Assembly: GCF_004340525.1 (NCBI RefSeq)
Contig: NZ_SLWX01000002.1
Location: 124,001-188,000 of the forward strand
Reading direction: 5' to 3'
DNA: 64,000 nucleotides
DNA from: Chromatocurvus halotolerans
Lineage (GTDB): Bacteria; Pseudomonadota; Gammaproteobacteria; Pseudomonadales; Halieaceae
Position numbers and translations under genes: made by a program. Under the pieces are notes generated by a model, which saw only the letters and a list, made by a program, of their open reading frames with translations, was not told the origin of the DNA and did not search any database. Numbering within the stretch: the first letter of the stretch is position 1; the number at the start of each line of letters is the position of its first letter. Shown here in pieces: positions 17,076 to 26,284 of this stretch.

Positions 17076-18571
17076 TGTGCGCCAGCGCGCTCTCGCAGAT
17101 AGCGCAGCAGCAGACCCACCGGTCGCCCGGTGGCGCCCTTGGGCGAGCTGTTCCAGGCGGCCCCAGCGATGTCCAGATGCGCCCAGGGGTAGTTCTCGGC
17201 GAACTGCGCCAGGAAACAGGCCGCCGTGATACTGCCTGCCTCGGGGCCGCCAATATTGGCGAGGTCGGCAAAATTGCTGTGTAGCTGCTTGCGGTACTCA
17301 TCCCACAGCGGCATGCGCCAGGCCCGGTCATGGCTGTCGATACCGGCTTTCAGCAGCTGATCGGCCAGTTCGTCGTTGTTGGCGTAGAGGGCAGCGGCGT
17401 GGGAGCCCAGTGCCACAACGCAGGCTCCCGTGAGGGTGGCCATGTCAATGACTGCCGCGGGCTTGAAACGCTCCGCGTAGGTAAGCGCATCACACAGAAC
17501 CAGTCTGCCCTCGGCGTCGGTGTTCAGCACCTCGATGGTTTTTCCGGCCATGGACGTTACCACATCCCCCGGCTTGGTGGCGCGACCGCTGGGCATGTTC
17601 TCGGCGGCGGCGATAATGCCCACTACGTTGATCTCCAGACCCAGCTCGCAGAGTGCCTCGAAGGTGCCGAGAACGCTGGCGGCGCCGCACATGTCGTACT
17701 TCATCTCGTCCATCTTGGCGCCGGGTTTCAGCGATATACCGCCGGTATCAAAGGTAATCCCCTTGCCGACCAGCACCTGCGGCGCGTCGCCGCGCTTGCC
17801 GCCCTTGTATTCCATGACGATGAGCCGCGCCGGCTGATCGCTGCCGGCGGACACTGACAGCAGAGAACCCATGCCGAGCTCGGCCATCTGCTTTTCATTG
17901 AGAACCTTCGTCGTGACACGCGCATTCTGGCGGCCCAGCTTGCGCGCCGCTTTTGCCAGGTAGTCCGGCGTGCAGATGTTCCCGGGCAGGTTGCCAAGCT
18001 CTCTTGCCGCATTGATGCCCTTGCCGAGCGCAATGCCGACGTCCATTGCGCTGCGGGCGCGCGCCGCCGGCAGCATTTCCCCGGGCGACACCGAAAGTTT
18101 GGTCAGCTTGCTGCCGCGGGGCTTCTTGCTCAGGGTTTCACTGTAGTGGTACTGGTGCGCCACGACGCTGCGAGCCAGATCTTCACAGCACGCTGCGGCA
18201 TCGTCCTCACTGTCGAAGGGCAGGTCATTCAGCAATGCCAGGGCGTCGCGCGCCTCGGTATGTTTCAGTGCCTTGCCGGCAGTGTCGCAAAAACTGCGCT
18301 GTGCTGCGCGATCAAACGTCTTGCCGTTGCCCAGTCCGACCAGCAGTACCCGCTTGACGTCCTTGCTCCCAGGCAGAAGCAGGGTCTTGCCCTGCGCCCC
18401 GCTGAAATCGCCCATTGCCAGGGCCGCCTGAATAATCCCACCCAGTGCACTGTCCAGCTGCGCCCCGATGTCGCTGAGCTTGCCGCCGGTAAAAACAGGC
18501 AGGATGGCACACTGGGTCTTGGTACTGCCGCCATCGCGGAGCGTGCGGGCGGTGATACTGATGCTCGGCAT
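17072..18571 (-). CDS. pepA: Leucyl aminopeptidase PepA
   Basis: Cytosolic M17 aminopeptidase of 499 residues; in E. coli PepA is also a DNA-binding factor in Xer recombination and carAB control. The dinuclear metal centre and active site are visible in VGKGITFDTGGISLKPG, MKYDMCGAASV and VLNTDAEGRLVLCDAL. The C-terminus has GSITAACFLAQFAENYPWAHLD. Genes for the LPS exporter LptFG, which often sit divergently upstream, are absent; the next gene upstream is an RDD membrane protein. Confidence 0.96.
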   Translation of the reverse strand: MPSISITARTLRDGGSTKTQCAILPVFTGGKLSDIGAQLDSALGGIIQAALAMGDFSGAQGKTLLLPGSKDVKRVLLVGLGNGKTFDRAAQRSFCDTAGKALKHTEARDALALLNDLPFDSEDDAAACCEDLARSVVAHQYHYSETLSKKPRGSKLTKLSVSPGEMLPAARARSAMDVGIALGKGINAARELGNLPGNICTPDYLAKAARKLGRQNARVTTKVLNEKQMAELGMGSLLSVSAGSDQPARLIVMEYKGGKRGDAPQVLVGKGITFDTGGISLKPGAKMDEMKYDMCGAASVLGTFEALCELGLEINVVGIIAAAENMPSGRATKPGDVVTSMAGKTIEVLNTDAEGRLVLCDALTYAERFKPAAVIDMATLTGACVVALGSHAAALYANNDELADQLLKAGIDSHDRAWRMPLWDEYRKQLHSNFADLANIGGPEAGSITAACFLAQFAENYPWAHLDIAGAAWNSSPKGATGRPVGLLLRYLRERAGAQ

Positions 18572-18653
18572 ACAGGATTCCTTGTGAGATTTCTTTCGCT
18601 TGGCGTTGTGCGTAGTTTACGGGGAACGCGGTGACAACTGAACCATTGGCCGT

Positions 18654-19157
18654 TTACGCTGTGGAATCGGCCTTCGGTTTTTTAGGCATCAGCACGAGCG
18701 CCGTTCCCGACAGATAGTCGTGCCAGTAGCGCCCCCTGCGGTCCACCAGGCACCAGAGATAACCGATGCCCAGACACGCCAGCGACAGCAGCGCCGCCGC
18801 ACAGCGCAGCAGACAGCGCGCGGCGGTAAGGCGTTTGCCCGGCAGGGCTACCAGCTTGATGCGCCAGGCCTGCATGCCCAGGGTCTGGCCACTCTTGCGC
18901 CAGAAGGCGGTGAAGAACCCGGCGATCACCAGCACGGCAATGCCGCGGACCGCCCACGCCTGCAGGGGCTCGTCGCCCACGGCACCGCCAAGAAGTCGCG
19001 TCAGTGCGGAGTAGAGTCCCATGCCTATCGCCACGCCGAGCATGATGATGGGCAGTACCAGGAAGGTGTCGTAAAGTGCCGCCATCAGACGTCTTGGCAG
19101 GCCGGGCGCCATTACCGCGTCAGCGCCAGTCTCTTGTTGGGTATCGGTATCAGTCAT
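18654..19157 (-). CDS. RDD-family membrane protein
   Basis: Small integral membrane protein of 167 residues with three or four hydrophobic segments (about residues 36-56, 71-92, 115-135). The RDD signature residues are PRRLMAALYDTFLVLP near the N-terminus and DRRGRYWHDYLSGTALVLMP at the end. RDD proteins have no single known role; some have been linked to ion transport. Its start overlaps the end of the upstream small gene by eight bases, so the two are likely translated together. Confidence 0.85.
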   Translation of the reverse strand: MTDTDTQQETGADAVMAPGLPRRLMAALYDTFLVLPIIMLGVAIGMGLYSALTRLLGGAVGDEPLQAWAVRGIAVLVIAGFFTAFWRKSGQTLGMQAWRIKLVALPGKRLTAARCLLRCAAALLSLACLGIGYLWCLVDRRGRYWHDYLSGTALVLMPKKPKADSTA

Positions 19158-19812
19158 GCGCTGTGGGCTCTATCGACAGGTGGTCAGTGCGCGGGGCGGG
19201 CGGTGTATCCTGCTGTCGGTAGCGTGTATCCAGCAAATCACTATCGGGATCTGCAAGCGTCAGCGCAGAGGTGTCGGGTGTGGCTCGCGGCACCGTCGCT
19301 GCGAGCCCGGGAATTGTCTCGCCAGCCTCCGCGACGGTAATGTGGGAGGTGTCCGGTGGCGCAGGCGCCTGCGGTTCCGGAGCACCGAGACGCTCCCCCG
19401 CGGCAGCGACGGAGAAGGCCGACAGGTCCATGTCGCGACGGGATGCCGGGTGACGTTCATCGGGCTGCAGCACGTCGGTACCTGCCGGTGCCAGAGACAG
19501 CGCTGCCCGCGTTTCCTGTCGGGGCTGATGCGCAGGCCCCGGTTGCGCGGCGGCGGTGCCAGGAGTGGACTGTGCGCTGTCACTGGCGACGGCGATTGTG
19601 GCCAGGGCCCCTGCGCGCCGCATGGCTGTCTGGTATTTCAGTGCTTCATCCTTCGTGCAGTTGCGTTTGATGAGCTGCTTCCTGCCGGAGAAGAGTTTGT
19701 CCAGCGTGGCTTCTCTCGCGTTGAACAGGGCGCCGACCCTGCGGCGCACGTCGCCAAGGGATTCACCATCCGCGATATCACCGGCGAAATAGATGTTAAA
19801 GGTTTCCTGCAT
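19150..19812 (-). CDS. Protein of unknown function with an N-terminal ~70-residue conserved module
   Basis: The 220-residue product starts at the ATG at 19812 (MQETFNIYFAGDIADGESL). The first ~70 residues form a compact module ending LFSGRKQLIKRNCTKDEALKYQTAMRRAGALATI. I recognise this pattern from the N-termini of various gammaproteobacterial inner-membrane proteins, some of them RDD or DUF805 proteins. The remainder (about 75-220) is low-complexity, rich in Pro, Ala, Thr and Asp, and looks disordered. The stop codon overlaps the RDD gene, suggesting that module and membrane part are here encoded separately but coupled. Function unknown. Confidence 0.65.
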   Translation of the reverse strand: MQETFNIYFAGDIADGESLGDVRRRVGALFNAREATLDKLFSGRKQLIKRNCTKDEALKYQTAMRRAGALATIAVASDSAQSTPGTAAAQPGPAHQPRQETRAALSLAPAGTDVLQPDERHPASRRDMDLSAFSVAAAGERLGAPEPQAPAPPDTSHITVAEAGETIPGLAATVPRATPDTSALTLADPDSDLLDTRYRQQDTPPAPRTDHLSIEPTAHD

Positions 19813-19912
19813 GATCAATCCCGGCCGCCCAGCGCCAACACAGTATAGGGAATGCCGTGGAGACACTCCAAGCCGACGTGATACCGGTTTCGCGCGCACC
19901 GCCTCACGCCGG

Positions 19913-19918
19913 TATAAT
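19913..19918 (+). promoter_or_regulatory. -10 element (TATAAT) for bolA-trhO
   Basis: A perfect TATAAT lies 22 bases before the bolA ATG, followed by the ribosome site AGGAGG at 19931-19936. No good -35 is seen, so the element could depend on an activator or a stationary-phase sigma factor, as known for bolA in E. coli. Confidence 0.45.
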
Positions 19919-19940
19919 ACACGCTGAAACAGGAGGACAC

Positions 19941-20279
19941 ATGACAGTTGCCGAAACCCTCAAGCAGAAACTCGAGACCGCGCTGGCGCCCGTCTCGCTG
20001 GACATCGCCAACGAGAGCCACATGCACAGTGTGCCGCCGAACTCGGAAACGCACTTCCGGGTGGTGGTGGTCAGTGATGCCTTTGACGGCAAGCGGCAGG
20101 TTGCCCGCCACCAGTCCGTGTATGCCGCCGTAGCAGATGAGCTGGCCGGACCGGTGCACGCACTGGCACTGCATACCTATACGCCACAGGAATGGTCCGA
20201 GCGGGAGCAGCTGGCACCGGCCTCGCCCGAATGCCTCGGAGGCAGCAAGGCAGACGCCGGCGGGGGATCCGTATCATGA
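19941..20279 (+). CDS. bolA: BolA-family protein
   Basis: Small protein of 112 residues. The BolA signature is visible: [20 protein letters not shown] (the conserved His and the [h]xxh DNA-binding-like loop) and [14 protein letters not shown]. BolA proteins partner with monothiol glutaredoxins in Fe-S handling and act as regulators in stress and morphology. AGGAGG precedes the ATG. The stop codon overlaps the trhO start (ATGA), so the genes are translationally coupled. An 18-20 residue Gly/Ser-rich tail beyond the fold is not typical. Confidence 0.92.
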   Translation: MTVAETLKQKLETALAPVSLDIANESHMHSVPPNSETHFRVVVVSDAFDGKRQVARHQSVYAAVADELAGPVHALALHTYTPQEWSEREQLAPASPECLGGSKADAGGGSVS

Positions 20280-21229
20280 GTGTGGTGGTTGCCGCGCTGT
20301 ACAAATTCACCCGGCTGGCCGATTACCGCGAGCTTCGCGAGCCGCTCCTCGACGAGTGCCTGCGTCTGGGTGTCCGTGGCACCCTTCTCCTCGCTGAGGA
20401 AGGCATCAATGGTACGATTGCCGGTGATCGGTCCGCTATTGATGCTGTCCTGGCCTGGCTGCGGCGCGACCCGAGGCTCGCCGACATCGAGCACAAGGAG
20501 AGTGAGGACGAGGCTCTGCCTTTCTACCGCATGAAGGTGAAGCTCAAGCGCGAGATCGTGACGCTGGGAGTCCCCGGGGTTGATCCGAATGCCCGGGTCG
20601 GCACCTACGTTGCGCCGACAGAGTGGAACCGCGTGGTGAATGATCCCGACGTGGTGCTTGTCGATACGCGAAATCACTATGAATACGGCATTGGCAGCTT
20701 CCGTGGCGCGCTGGATCCCGGGACGTCATCCTTTCGCGAGTTTCCCGAGTGGGTGAAGAACAACCTGGATCCAACGCGCAATCCCAGGGTGGCAATGTTC
20801 TGCACGGGTGGCATCCGCTGTGAAAAAGCCTCCTCTTATCTGCTGCAGCAGGGGTTTGAGACTGTGTACCACCTTCGGGGCGGCGTGCTCAAGTATCTGG
20901 AGGAAGTCCCGGAAGCGGAAAGTACCTGGGAAGGAGAGTGCTTTGTCTTCGATAACCGTGTGTCCGTGAATCACCGACTGGAAAAGGGCGAGTATGACCA
21001 GTGCCACGGGTGTCGCCGTCCCATCACCCAGGACGACAAGCTGTCAGAGCGTTACCAGAAGGGGGTGTGCTGTCCGGCCTGCTTCGACGAGCTGACGACT
21101 GACCAGAAAACCCGGTTCGCCGAGCGGCAGAAACAGGTGGAGCTGGCGCGGGTGCGCGGTGAGCAGCATCTCGGCGCGGACTGCGCCGCCAGTCAGCGGG
21201 AGCGCAGCGCTATCTCAATGGAAGAGTAG
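20276..21229 (+). CDS. trhO: tRNA uridine(34) hydroxylase TrhO (YceA), rhodanese family
   Basis: TrhO makes 5-hydroxyuridine at position 34 of tRNA using oxygen. At 317 residues the product has the UPF0176 N-terminal domain ([13 protein letters not shown]), a central rhodanese domain ([17 protein letters not shown]) with active-site cysteine in [13 protein letters not shown], and a C-terminal Cys-rich segment (CHGCRRP, CCPAC) that may bind a metal. The ATG at 20276 overlaps the bolA stop. The gene's last 15 bases overlap the end of the convergent protease gene. Confidence 0.94.
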   Translation: MSVVVAALYKFTRLADYRELREPLLDECLRLGVRGTLLLAEEGINGTIAGDRSAIDAVLAWLRRDPRLADIEHKESEDEALPFYRMKVKLKREIVTLGVPGVDPNARVGTYVAPTEWNRVVNDPDVVLVDTRNHYEYGIGSFRGALDPGTSSFREFPEWVKNNLDPTRNPRVAMFCTGGIRCEKASSYLLQQGFETVYHLRGGVLKYLEEVPEAESTWEGECFVFDNRVSVNHRLEKGEYDQCHGCRRPITQDDKLSERYQKGVCCPACFDELTTDQKTRFAERQKQVELARVRGEQHLGADCAASQRERSAISMEE

Positions 21230-22006
21230 GCGTCCCGCCCGGCCGCCGATGCGCGAAACCGGTACAAAAATGCTCTGTGCGAGACTGTCCCCACGTGAGA
21301 TAACGCCGAGCAGCCGGCCGCTGGCGATGCTGAATACGGCGCCTCCGGAGGCGCCGCGATAGGCAAGGCAATCGGTGGCGATATCCTCATCGCTGCGCGC
21401 CACAACGCGGCAATTCCGGTGGAAGGTCAGCACCTGGCCGGCTTCGCCCAGACCCTCGTCCCTGGAATATCCGGCCATGATGATGCGGCTGCCAATCCCG
21501 GGCACGACGTCCTGCGCCACGTTGGCGGCGGTGACCGTGGCAGTGGGCAGCGGCTCCTCGAGACGCATGATCAGCCAGTCGGCGTGCATGCCACCGCCAC
21601 TGGAGACCGTCTTCACGCGGCTCTCCAGGCGCTCTCCCGCGGTCGACTCGATGACGAAGGTGATATCGTCCGTGAGGTCGGTGTGGTATTCGATGCAGTG
21701 CCAGGCTGTCAGAATGAGCGATGCTGGCTCGCCGTCGACCGGTGCGAGCAGCGTCGCGCTGCAGGATTCGCGGTAGTGTCGCGGGTAGCCGTTTTCGATG
21801 CGTCGCCCGGGCACCAGCAGCCTCCCGACACTCATCAGCATGGGTGGCGATGTCGCACTCACCTGCTGTCGCGGTTCCGCAGTGACGAGGATTGCCGGCA
21901 ACAGCCATGGCAGGATGCACAGCCACACGCGGGCTAAGCAAGGTATTGGCAGGCGTCTGCCCCGCTGACTGGCGCCGCGGTTTTTCGGCCGGTGCGTCGA
22001 TATCAC
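21215..22006 (-). CDS. Secreted trypsin-like serine protease
   Basis: Chymotrypsin-fold protein of about 263 residues with an N-terminal export signal ([21 protein letters not shown]). The catalytic triad can be placed: His in [10 protein letters not shown], Asp in [12 protein letters not shown] and Ser in [11 protein letters not shown]. The Ser motif is GASGG instead of GDSGG, a change seen in V8/Glu-endopeptidase-like and some bacterial secreted proteases. The start is uncertain: GTG at 22006 is chosen. The open frame extends to TTG at 22045, but that codon lies inside the FNR-type palindrome at 22032-22045. It converges on trhO and diverges from ompW. Confidence 0.8.
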   Translation of the reverse strand: MISTHRPKNRGASQRGRRLPIPCLARVWLCILPWLLPAILVTAEPRQQVSATSPPMLMSVGRLLVPGRRIENGYPRHYRESCSATLLAPVDGEPASLILTAWHCIEYHTDLTDDITFVIESTAGERLESRVKTVSSGGGMHADWLIMRLEEPLPTATVTAANVAQDVVPGIGSRIIMAGYSRDEGLGEAGQVLTFHRNCRVVARSDEDIATDCLAYRGASGGAVFSIASGRLLGVISRGDSLAQSIFVPVSRIGGRAGRLLFH

Positions 22007-22031
22007 CGCGGGCTCAACCTGACGACATGAC

Positions 22032-22045
22032 TTGACTGACGTCAA
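22032..22045 (+). promoter_or_regulatory. FNR/Anr box upstream of ompW
   Basis: TTGACTGACGTCAA is a perfect palindrome of the FNR/Anr form TTGAY-N4-RTCAA. Its centre lies 106 bases before the ompW ATG. A -10-like hexamer TACTCT (22068-22073) is centred 32 bases downstream, the spacing of a class II FNR-activated promoter (site at about -41.5). OmpW/OprG genes are known FNR/Anr targets in other gammaproteobacteria. Confidence 0.82.
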
Positions 22046-22144
22046 TGTCTGGAAACTGATCTATCGTTACTCTTGCGTCCAGCATTGCATTCCACATTGC
22101 ATTCAAGCGGTACCGCGTCGGTGCCAAAAAAAACGGAGAATAGC

Positions 22145-22834
22145 ATGAAGACCCTGACAGCGATCACCCTGCCCCTGACACTCAGCTGTGCGTTGGCGAC
22201 CAGCGCGCTGGCACATGAAGCCGGCGATATTATTCTGCGGACAGGATTCGTGACTGTGGCGCCGAACGACGACAGCGATGCCATCGTCCTGCCCAGCGAT
22301 CCAGTCACGACGTTGCCATCGGGTGTCGGCGTTGGCAACGACACCCAGCTCAGCATTATCGGCGCATTCATGGTCACGGACCAGTGGGCGGTGGAACTGC
22401 TGGCGGCAACGCCCTTTGAGCATGATATTGACGTACCGGATCTGGGTATCGACGCCGGCAGCATCAGGCATCTGCCGCCGACACTCAGTCTGCAGTGGTA
22501 TCCCCGCGGTGGTCAGGAAGGCTGGCAGCCCTATGTCGGGCTGGGTGTTAACTACACGTATATCTACGATGAGGACATTGATCCGGCGCTTGCCGATGCG
22601 CTCGGCAGCGTCATCGGGGCGGGATCGTCACGGCTGGATCTGGACGATTCCTTCGGCTTTGCGGCCCAGGCCGGGGTCGACATTCCGCTGAGCAGGAACT
22701 GGATGCTGAATGCGGGCGTCTGGTACATGAACATTGAAACCACCGCCGATGTCGTGACCGACGTGGGCACTGTCAGCTTTGATGTCGATATCAACCCCTG
22801 GGTGTACAACATCGGTATCGCCTACAAGTTCTGA
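22145..22834 (+). CDS. ompW: OmpW-family outer membrane protein
   Basis: Eight-stranded beta-barrel porin of 229 residues proposed to admit small hydrophobic molecules. The signal peptide (MKTLTAITLPLTLSCALATSALA) is cleaved before HEAGD. The mature part has the OmpW hallmarks: IILRTGFVTVAPNDDSD near the start, VELLAATPFEHDI, PPTLSLQWY, GLGVNYTYIY and the terminal NIGIAYKF with C-terminal Phe for Bam recognition. The ribosome site is CGGAGA. The FNR box upstream suggests induction at low oxygen. Confidence 0.94.
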   Translation: MKTLTAITLPLTLSCALATSALAHEAGDIILRTGFVTVAPNDDSDAIVLPSDPVTTLPSGVGVGNDTQLSIIGAFMVTDQWAVELLAATPFEHDIDVPDLGIDAGSIRHLPPTLSLQWYPRGGQEGWQPYVGLGVNYTYIYDEDIDPALADALGSVIGAGSSRLDLDDSFGFAAQAGVDIPLSRNWMLNAGVWYMNIETTADVVTDVGTVSFDVDINPWVYNIGIAYKF

Positions 22835-22861
22835 TCCCTGCTGGCGCGTTATTGGCCCATT

Positions 22862-22889
22862 AGCGGCGGCGACCGCGGTCGTCGCCGCT
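22862..22889. terminator. Bidirectional hairpin between ompW and the TauE/SafE-like gene
   Basis: AGCGGCGGCGACC and GGTCGTCGCCGCT form a near-perfect GC-rich inverted repeat (one G-T pair) between two convergent genes, ending one base before the stop codon of the minus-strand gene. It has no T-run. Confidence 0.5.
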
Positions 22890-22890
22890 G

Positions 22891-23613
22891 TCATCCGTGC
22901 CCGGAATGATCCATCGGCGCCGATGAACCGCCACCCGGCACGATCTCCCGCTGCAACAGGTGGCCGCCGTGTGCATAGGTGAGGTGCAGCGTCCATGCCC
23001 CTGCTGCGATCATCAGCACGGCCACGAGGGTCTTGAAGCCTCGACTCTTCAGTATTGCGCTGACATGACCGGCGGCGAAGCTCGCGCCCAGCATGGTCGG
23101 CAGGGTGCCCACGCCGAAAGCCAGCATCAATCCCGCAGACTGCAGCGCATCCTGTGCGGTCAGCGCATAGGCCAGCGCGCTGTAAATCAGCCCGCAGGGC
23201 ATGAGTCCCCAGCCCAACCCGAGTGCGTAGGCCTCGCGGGCGCGCTGCACCGGCAGCCAGCGCGCGGAAAAGCGCTGTATGGGACGCCACAACACCGCGC
23301 CGGCGCGCTCAAGGTACGTGAGTCCGCGCCACCAGTCGGCAATATACAGCCCCATCGCAATGAGCAGAAAACCTGCGAGGTAGCGCAGCCCCAGCGTCCA
23401 TTCTGCAAGCTGGATGCTGCCCGCGAGCAAACCGAGCAGGGCGCCGAGCAGAGTGTAGCTGCTGATTCGGCCCGCGTGATAGGCCACAGTGGTCCCCGGC
23501 GCGGCCTTGCCACCCAGGCCGACGGCCGCGGCGATGCCGCCACACATTCCCAGGCAATGCCCGGCGCCGGCGAGGCCTATCGCCAGCGCCGCCAGCAGAC
23601 TGACGCTGTTCAT
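22891..23613 (-). CDS. TauE/SafE-family membrane protein linked to cbb3 oxidase assembly genes
   Basis: Polytopic membrane protein of 240 residues (about six helices). The N-terminal motif GAGHCLGMCGGIAAAVGLGG is typical of the DsbD/CcdA-like transporter family found downstream of ccoS in pseudomonads and relatives. A second pattern, GLGWGLMPCGLIYSAL, sits near residue 135. The C-terminus is His-rich (HLTYAHGGH and MDHSGHG), suggesting metal, possibly copper, binding. A role in copper or thiol supply to cytochrome oxidase is inference from this location. Its start overlaps the ccoS stop by four bases (ATGA). Confidence 0.85.
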   Translation of the reverse strand: MNSVSLLAALAIGLAGAGHCLGMCGGIAAAVGLGGKAAPGTTVAYHAGRISSYTLLGALLGLLAGSIQLAEWTLGLRYLAGFLLIAMGLYIADWWRGLTYLERAGAVLWRPIQRFSARWLPVQRAREAYALGLGWGLMPCGLIYSALAYALTAQDALQSAGLMLAFGVGTLPTMLGASFAAGHVSAILKSRGFKTLVAVLMIAAGAWTLHLTYAHGGHLLQREIVPGGGSSAPMDHSGHG

Positions 23614-23810
23614 GTCGACGGTCCGTCCTCCTCTCCGCTGTGCGCCTTGTGGTCTTTTTTCTCATCGCTGCTGTCATCGTCGGCAAGAATGCGCCAGCTT
23701 TCCTTGTCCAGGTCATCGTACTGGCCGTTGTCGATGGCCCAGAGCAGAAGACGTATGGCGATTACACAGAATACCAGGGCAATCGGAATCAGCAGATAAA
23801 GGCTTTCCAT
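23610..23810 (-). CDS. ccoS: CcoS, cbb3-type cytochrome oxidase assembly protein
   Basis: Small single-pass membrane protein of 66 residues needed for cofactor insertion into cbb3 oxidase. It has the family pattern MESLYLLIPIALVFC, then AIRLLLWAIDNGQYDDLDK, and a short acidic tail. It lies 13 bases after ccoI and is coupled to the TauE/SafE-like gene. Confidence 0.93.
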   Translation of the reverse strand: MESLYLLIPIALVFCVIAIRLLLWAIDNGQYDDLDKESWRILADDDSSDEKKDHKAHSGEEDGPST

Positions 23811-23823
23811 AACATCTGACCTG

Positions 23824-26253
23824 TTACGTTCGGCGCGGTGGACGTACCAGTCGCAGGGAATTGGCGACCACCAGAAGTGAGCTCAGCGACATGCCGATGG
23901 CCGCGGCCCAGGGCGGTATGTAGCCCAGAGCAGCGAGGGGTATGCCAAGCAGATTATACCCTAGTGCCCAGGCGAGATTCTGGTAGAGCGTGCGCCGGCA
24001 CTGCTGTGCCTTGTCGATGATCGCTGTCACCCGGTGCAGGTCTCCGTCCATGATCACGAAGTCTGCCTGGGTGCGCGCGAGGTCCGTGGCGCCGGCAACC
24101 GCAATAGAGGCATTGGCGCGTCTCAGCACGGGAGCATCGTTGAGGCCATCGCCAACCATCAGCACGATGGCCCCCTGCCGCTGAAGCGCGGCGACGTGGG
24201 CACTTTTGTCCTGCGGCGTCATCCCCACATGGATCGCGTCAAATCCCAGGGATCTGCCCATGACCGTGGCCTGTCGAGAGTGATCGCCGGTGACGAGCTC
24301 GAGCCGTGCGCCACGGGATTTCAGCTCCGACGTCACTGCTGTGGCCTCGTTGCGCAGCACATCCTCGAGCGCTATCCAGGCCAGGGGCTGATCGCGCAGC
24401 ACCAGTGCGACCCAGTAGCCTGCCGCGTCGGGTTGCGCGGGCAGTGAGGGGGCAATCTCTCGGCAGTACTCTGCGCTGCCGACTCGGCAGGCGCGACCTG
24501 AAAACGTCCCTGAAACTCCTCGCCCAACGTGGAAAAGCACCTCGCTGACGCTGTCTGCTGGCGCAATCTCTGTGAAACCGCGTGCGATGGGGTGATTGGC
24601 GTAGCGCTGCAGGGCGGCGGCCAGGGCCAGCACGTCCGCGCGCGAGGTATCGCCGAGGCAGAGAACCTGTCCAATGGCCAGCTCACCGCGGGTCAGGGTA
24701 CCGGTCTTGTCAAACAGGATATGCGTGACGCGGGCGACAGACTCCAGGGCTCCCTCGCCGCGCACCAGTACGCCACCGCGGCGCAGGGCATTGGCCGCGT
24801 TGCTCAGGGCTGCAGGTGTCGCCAGTGCCAGTGCACAGGGACAGCTGATGACCAGCACCGAGAGTGCCGTCCACAGTGCCCGCTCCGGCGCAATACCGTA
24901 CCAGACCCAGGCGGTTGCGCCCGTCGCCAGTAGAATGCCACCGATGAACCAGCCCGCAATACGGTCCGCGATCTGCGCGATCGGTGGCTTTTCCGCCGAC
25001 GCGGTTTCGATAGAGCGCTGCAGCGCGGCAAGTCGTGTATCCACATAGCTGCCGCTGGCCGTGATATCTAGCGCGGCATCGGTATTCACCGTGCCCGCGA
25101 ACACCGTGTCGCCCGCCGTTACCCGTCGCGGCAGCGATTCGCCGCTGAAGGCGTCCTCGCGCACAGCGCTTTCGCCGCTTCCCACCACGCCGTCGATGGG
25201 CACGGTATCGCCGGCGCGAACGAGGACGCGGTCGCCCCGCTCCAGTTGCTGGCGCGCCTGCTGCCGCCAGTCATCGCCCCGACGCACCAGCACCGCATCG
25301 GGCAGCGCCGACTCCGCGTCAAACCAGTCCAGGCTGCCGGCGAGGCGCGCCCGCTTTTCGGCGAAGCGTGCCAGCAGCAGCAGAAAGGTGAACATGACGA
25401 CGGAGTCGAAATACACCTGGCCGGTGCCGGTAACCGTGGCATAGACACTGGCCGTGAACGCGAGGCCAATAGCCAGCGCGACCGGCAGATCCATGACCAG
25501 AGCGCCCTGGCGCAGGTGTCGCCAGGCGCTGCTGAAAAAGGGACGCGCCGAGAAACGCACGATAAACGCAGTAACACCGAGGCTGACCACGCGCAGCAGC
25601 TGCTCGTATTCCCGGGCAATGCCCTGCAGTTCACCGGCATGCAGGGCAATGGCGAACATGCCCACCTGCATCATGCCGAGCCCGGCAACCGCGAGGCGGC
25701 GCAGATCCGAGCGATACTCGCGCCGCATCTGTTCCCGCTGGGCGTTGGCATGGAACGGTTTTACGCTGTACCCAAGCGCTGCGACACGGGCAAACAGGCG
25801 ACTCAGCGGGAGACGCTCGCAGTCCAGAACGACGTCCAGTCGCGATTGCGACAGGTTCACAATGGCGCTGTGGACCCCAAAAACCCGGGCCAGGCTCTGC
25901 TCGATCAGCCAGGTGCAGGCGGCGCAGGTCATGCCACCGAGCAGCAGGCGCACGCGAGTCAGGCCGTCGCCATCATCATGACTGAAGGTGGCGGCGAGTG
26001 CCGGATCGTCGTACAGCCGGAACTGCTCCTCGGCACTGGCGTCGCCCGAGCTGCCGTCAGGTCTCAGATTGTACTCGGTGCGCTGGGCATAAAAACGCGC
26101 CATGCCGCTGTCAGCAATCAGCTGGGCGACCGCGCGACACCCGGGGCAGCACATGTCCCGCAGTTCATTGTCGATAACAACACGGAAATTGCTGCCGGCG
26201 GGTACCGGATCACCGCAGTGAAAGCACACTGTGTTTGCGGAGGAGTCGGTCAT
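23824..26253 (-). CDS. ccoI: CcoI, copper-translocating P1B-type ATPase
   Basis: Cation-pumping ATPase of 809 residues that supplies copper for cbb3 oxidase assembly. The N-terminus carries a Cys cluster (CFHCGDPVPAG, CCPGC) followed by a heavy-metal-associated domain with GGMTCAACT (Cys110/Cys113). The core has the CPC metal site (ISCPCALALATPAAL), the phosphorylation motif FDKTGTLT and the hinge MVGDGLNDAPVL. Start is the ATG at 26253, which gives the usual CcoI N-terminus; the open frame runs a further 92 codons upstream into fixH and is ignored. It lies 31 bases after fixH. Confidence 0.95.
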   Translation of the reverse strand: MTDSSANTVCFHCGDPVPAGSNFRVVIDNELRDMCCPGCRAVAQLIADSGMARFYAQRTEYNLRPDGSSGDASAEEQFRLYDDPALAATFSHDDGDGLTRVRLLLGGMTCAACTWLIEQSLARVFGVHSAIVNLSQSRLDVVLDCERLPLSRLFARVAALGYSVKPFHANAQREQMRREYRSDLRRLAVAGLGMMQVGMFAIALHAGELQGIAREYEQLLRVVSLGVTAFIVRFSARPFFSSAWRHLRQGALVMDLPVALAIGLAFTASVYATVTGTGQVYFDSVVMFTFLLLLARFAEKRARLAGSLDWFDAESALPDAVLVRRGDDWRQQARQQLERGDRVLVRAGDTVPIDGVVGSGESAVREDAFSGESLPRRVTAGDTVFAGTVNTDAALDITASGSYVDTRLAALQRSIETASAEKPPIAQIADRIAGWFIGGILLATGATAWVWYGIAPERALWTALSVLVISCPCALALATPAALSNAANALRRGGVLVRGEGALESVARVTHILFDKTGTLTRGELAIGQVLCLGDTSRADVLALAAALQRYANHPIARGFTEIAPADSVSEVLFHVGRGVSGTFSGRACRVGSAEYCREIAPSLPAQPDAAGYWVALVLRDQPLAWIALEDVLRNEATAVTSELKSRGARLELVTGDHSRQATVMGRSLGFDAIHVGMTPQDKSAHVAALQRQGAIVLMVGDGLNDAPVLRRANASIAVAGATDLARTQADFVIMDGDLHRVTAIIDKAQQCRRTLYQNLAWALGYNLLGIPLAALGYIPPWAAAIGMSLSSLLVVANSLRLVRPPRRT

Positions 26254-26284
26254 TGATTGCCGTGCCTGCGCCGGCAGGTTTGAC

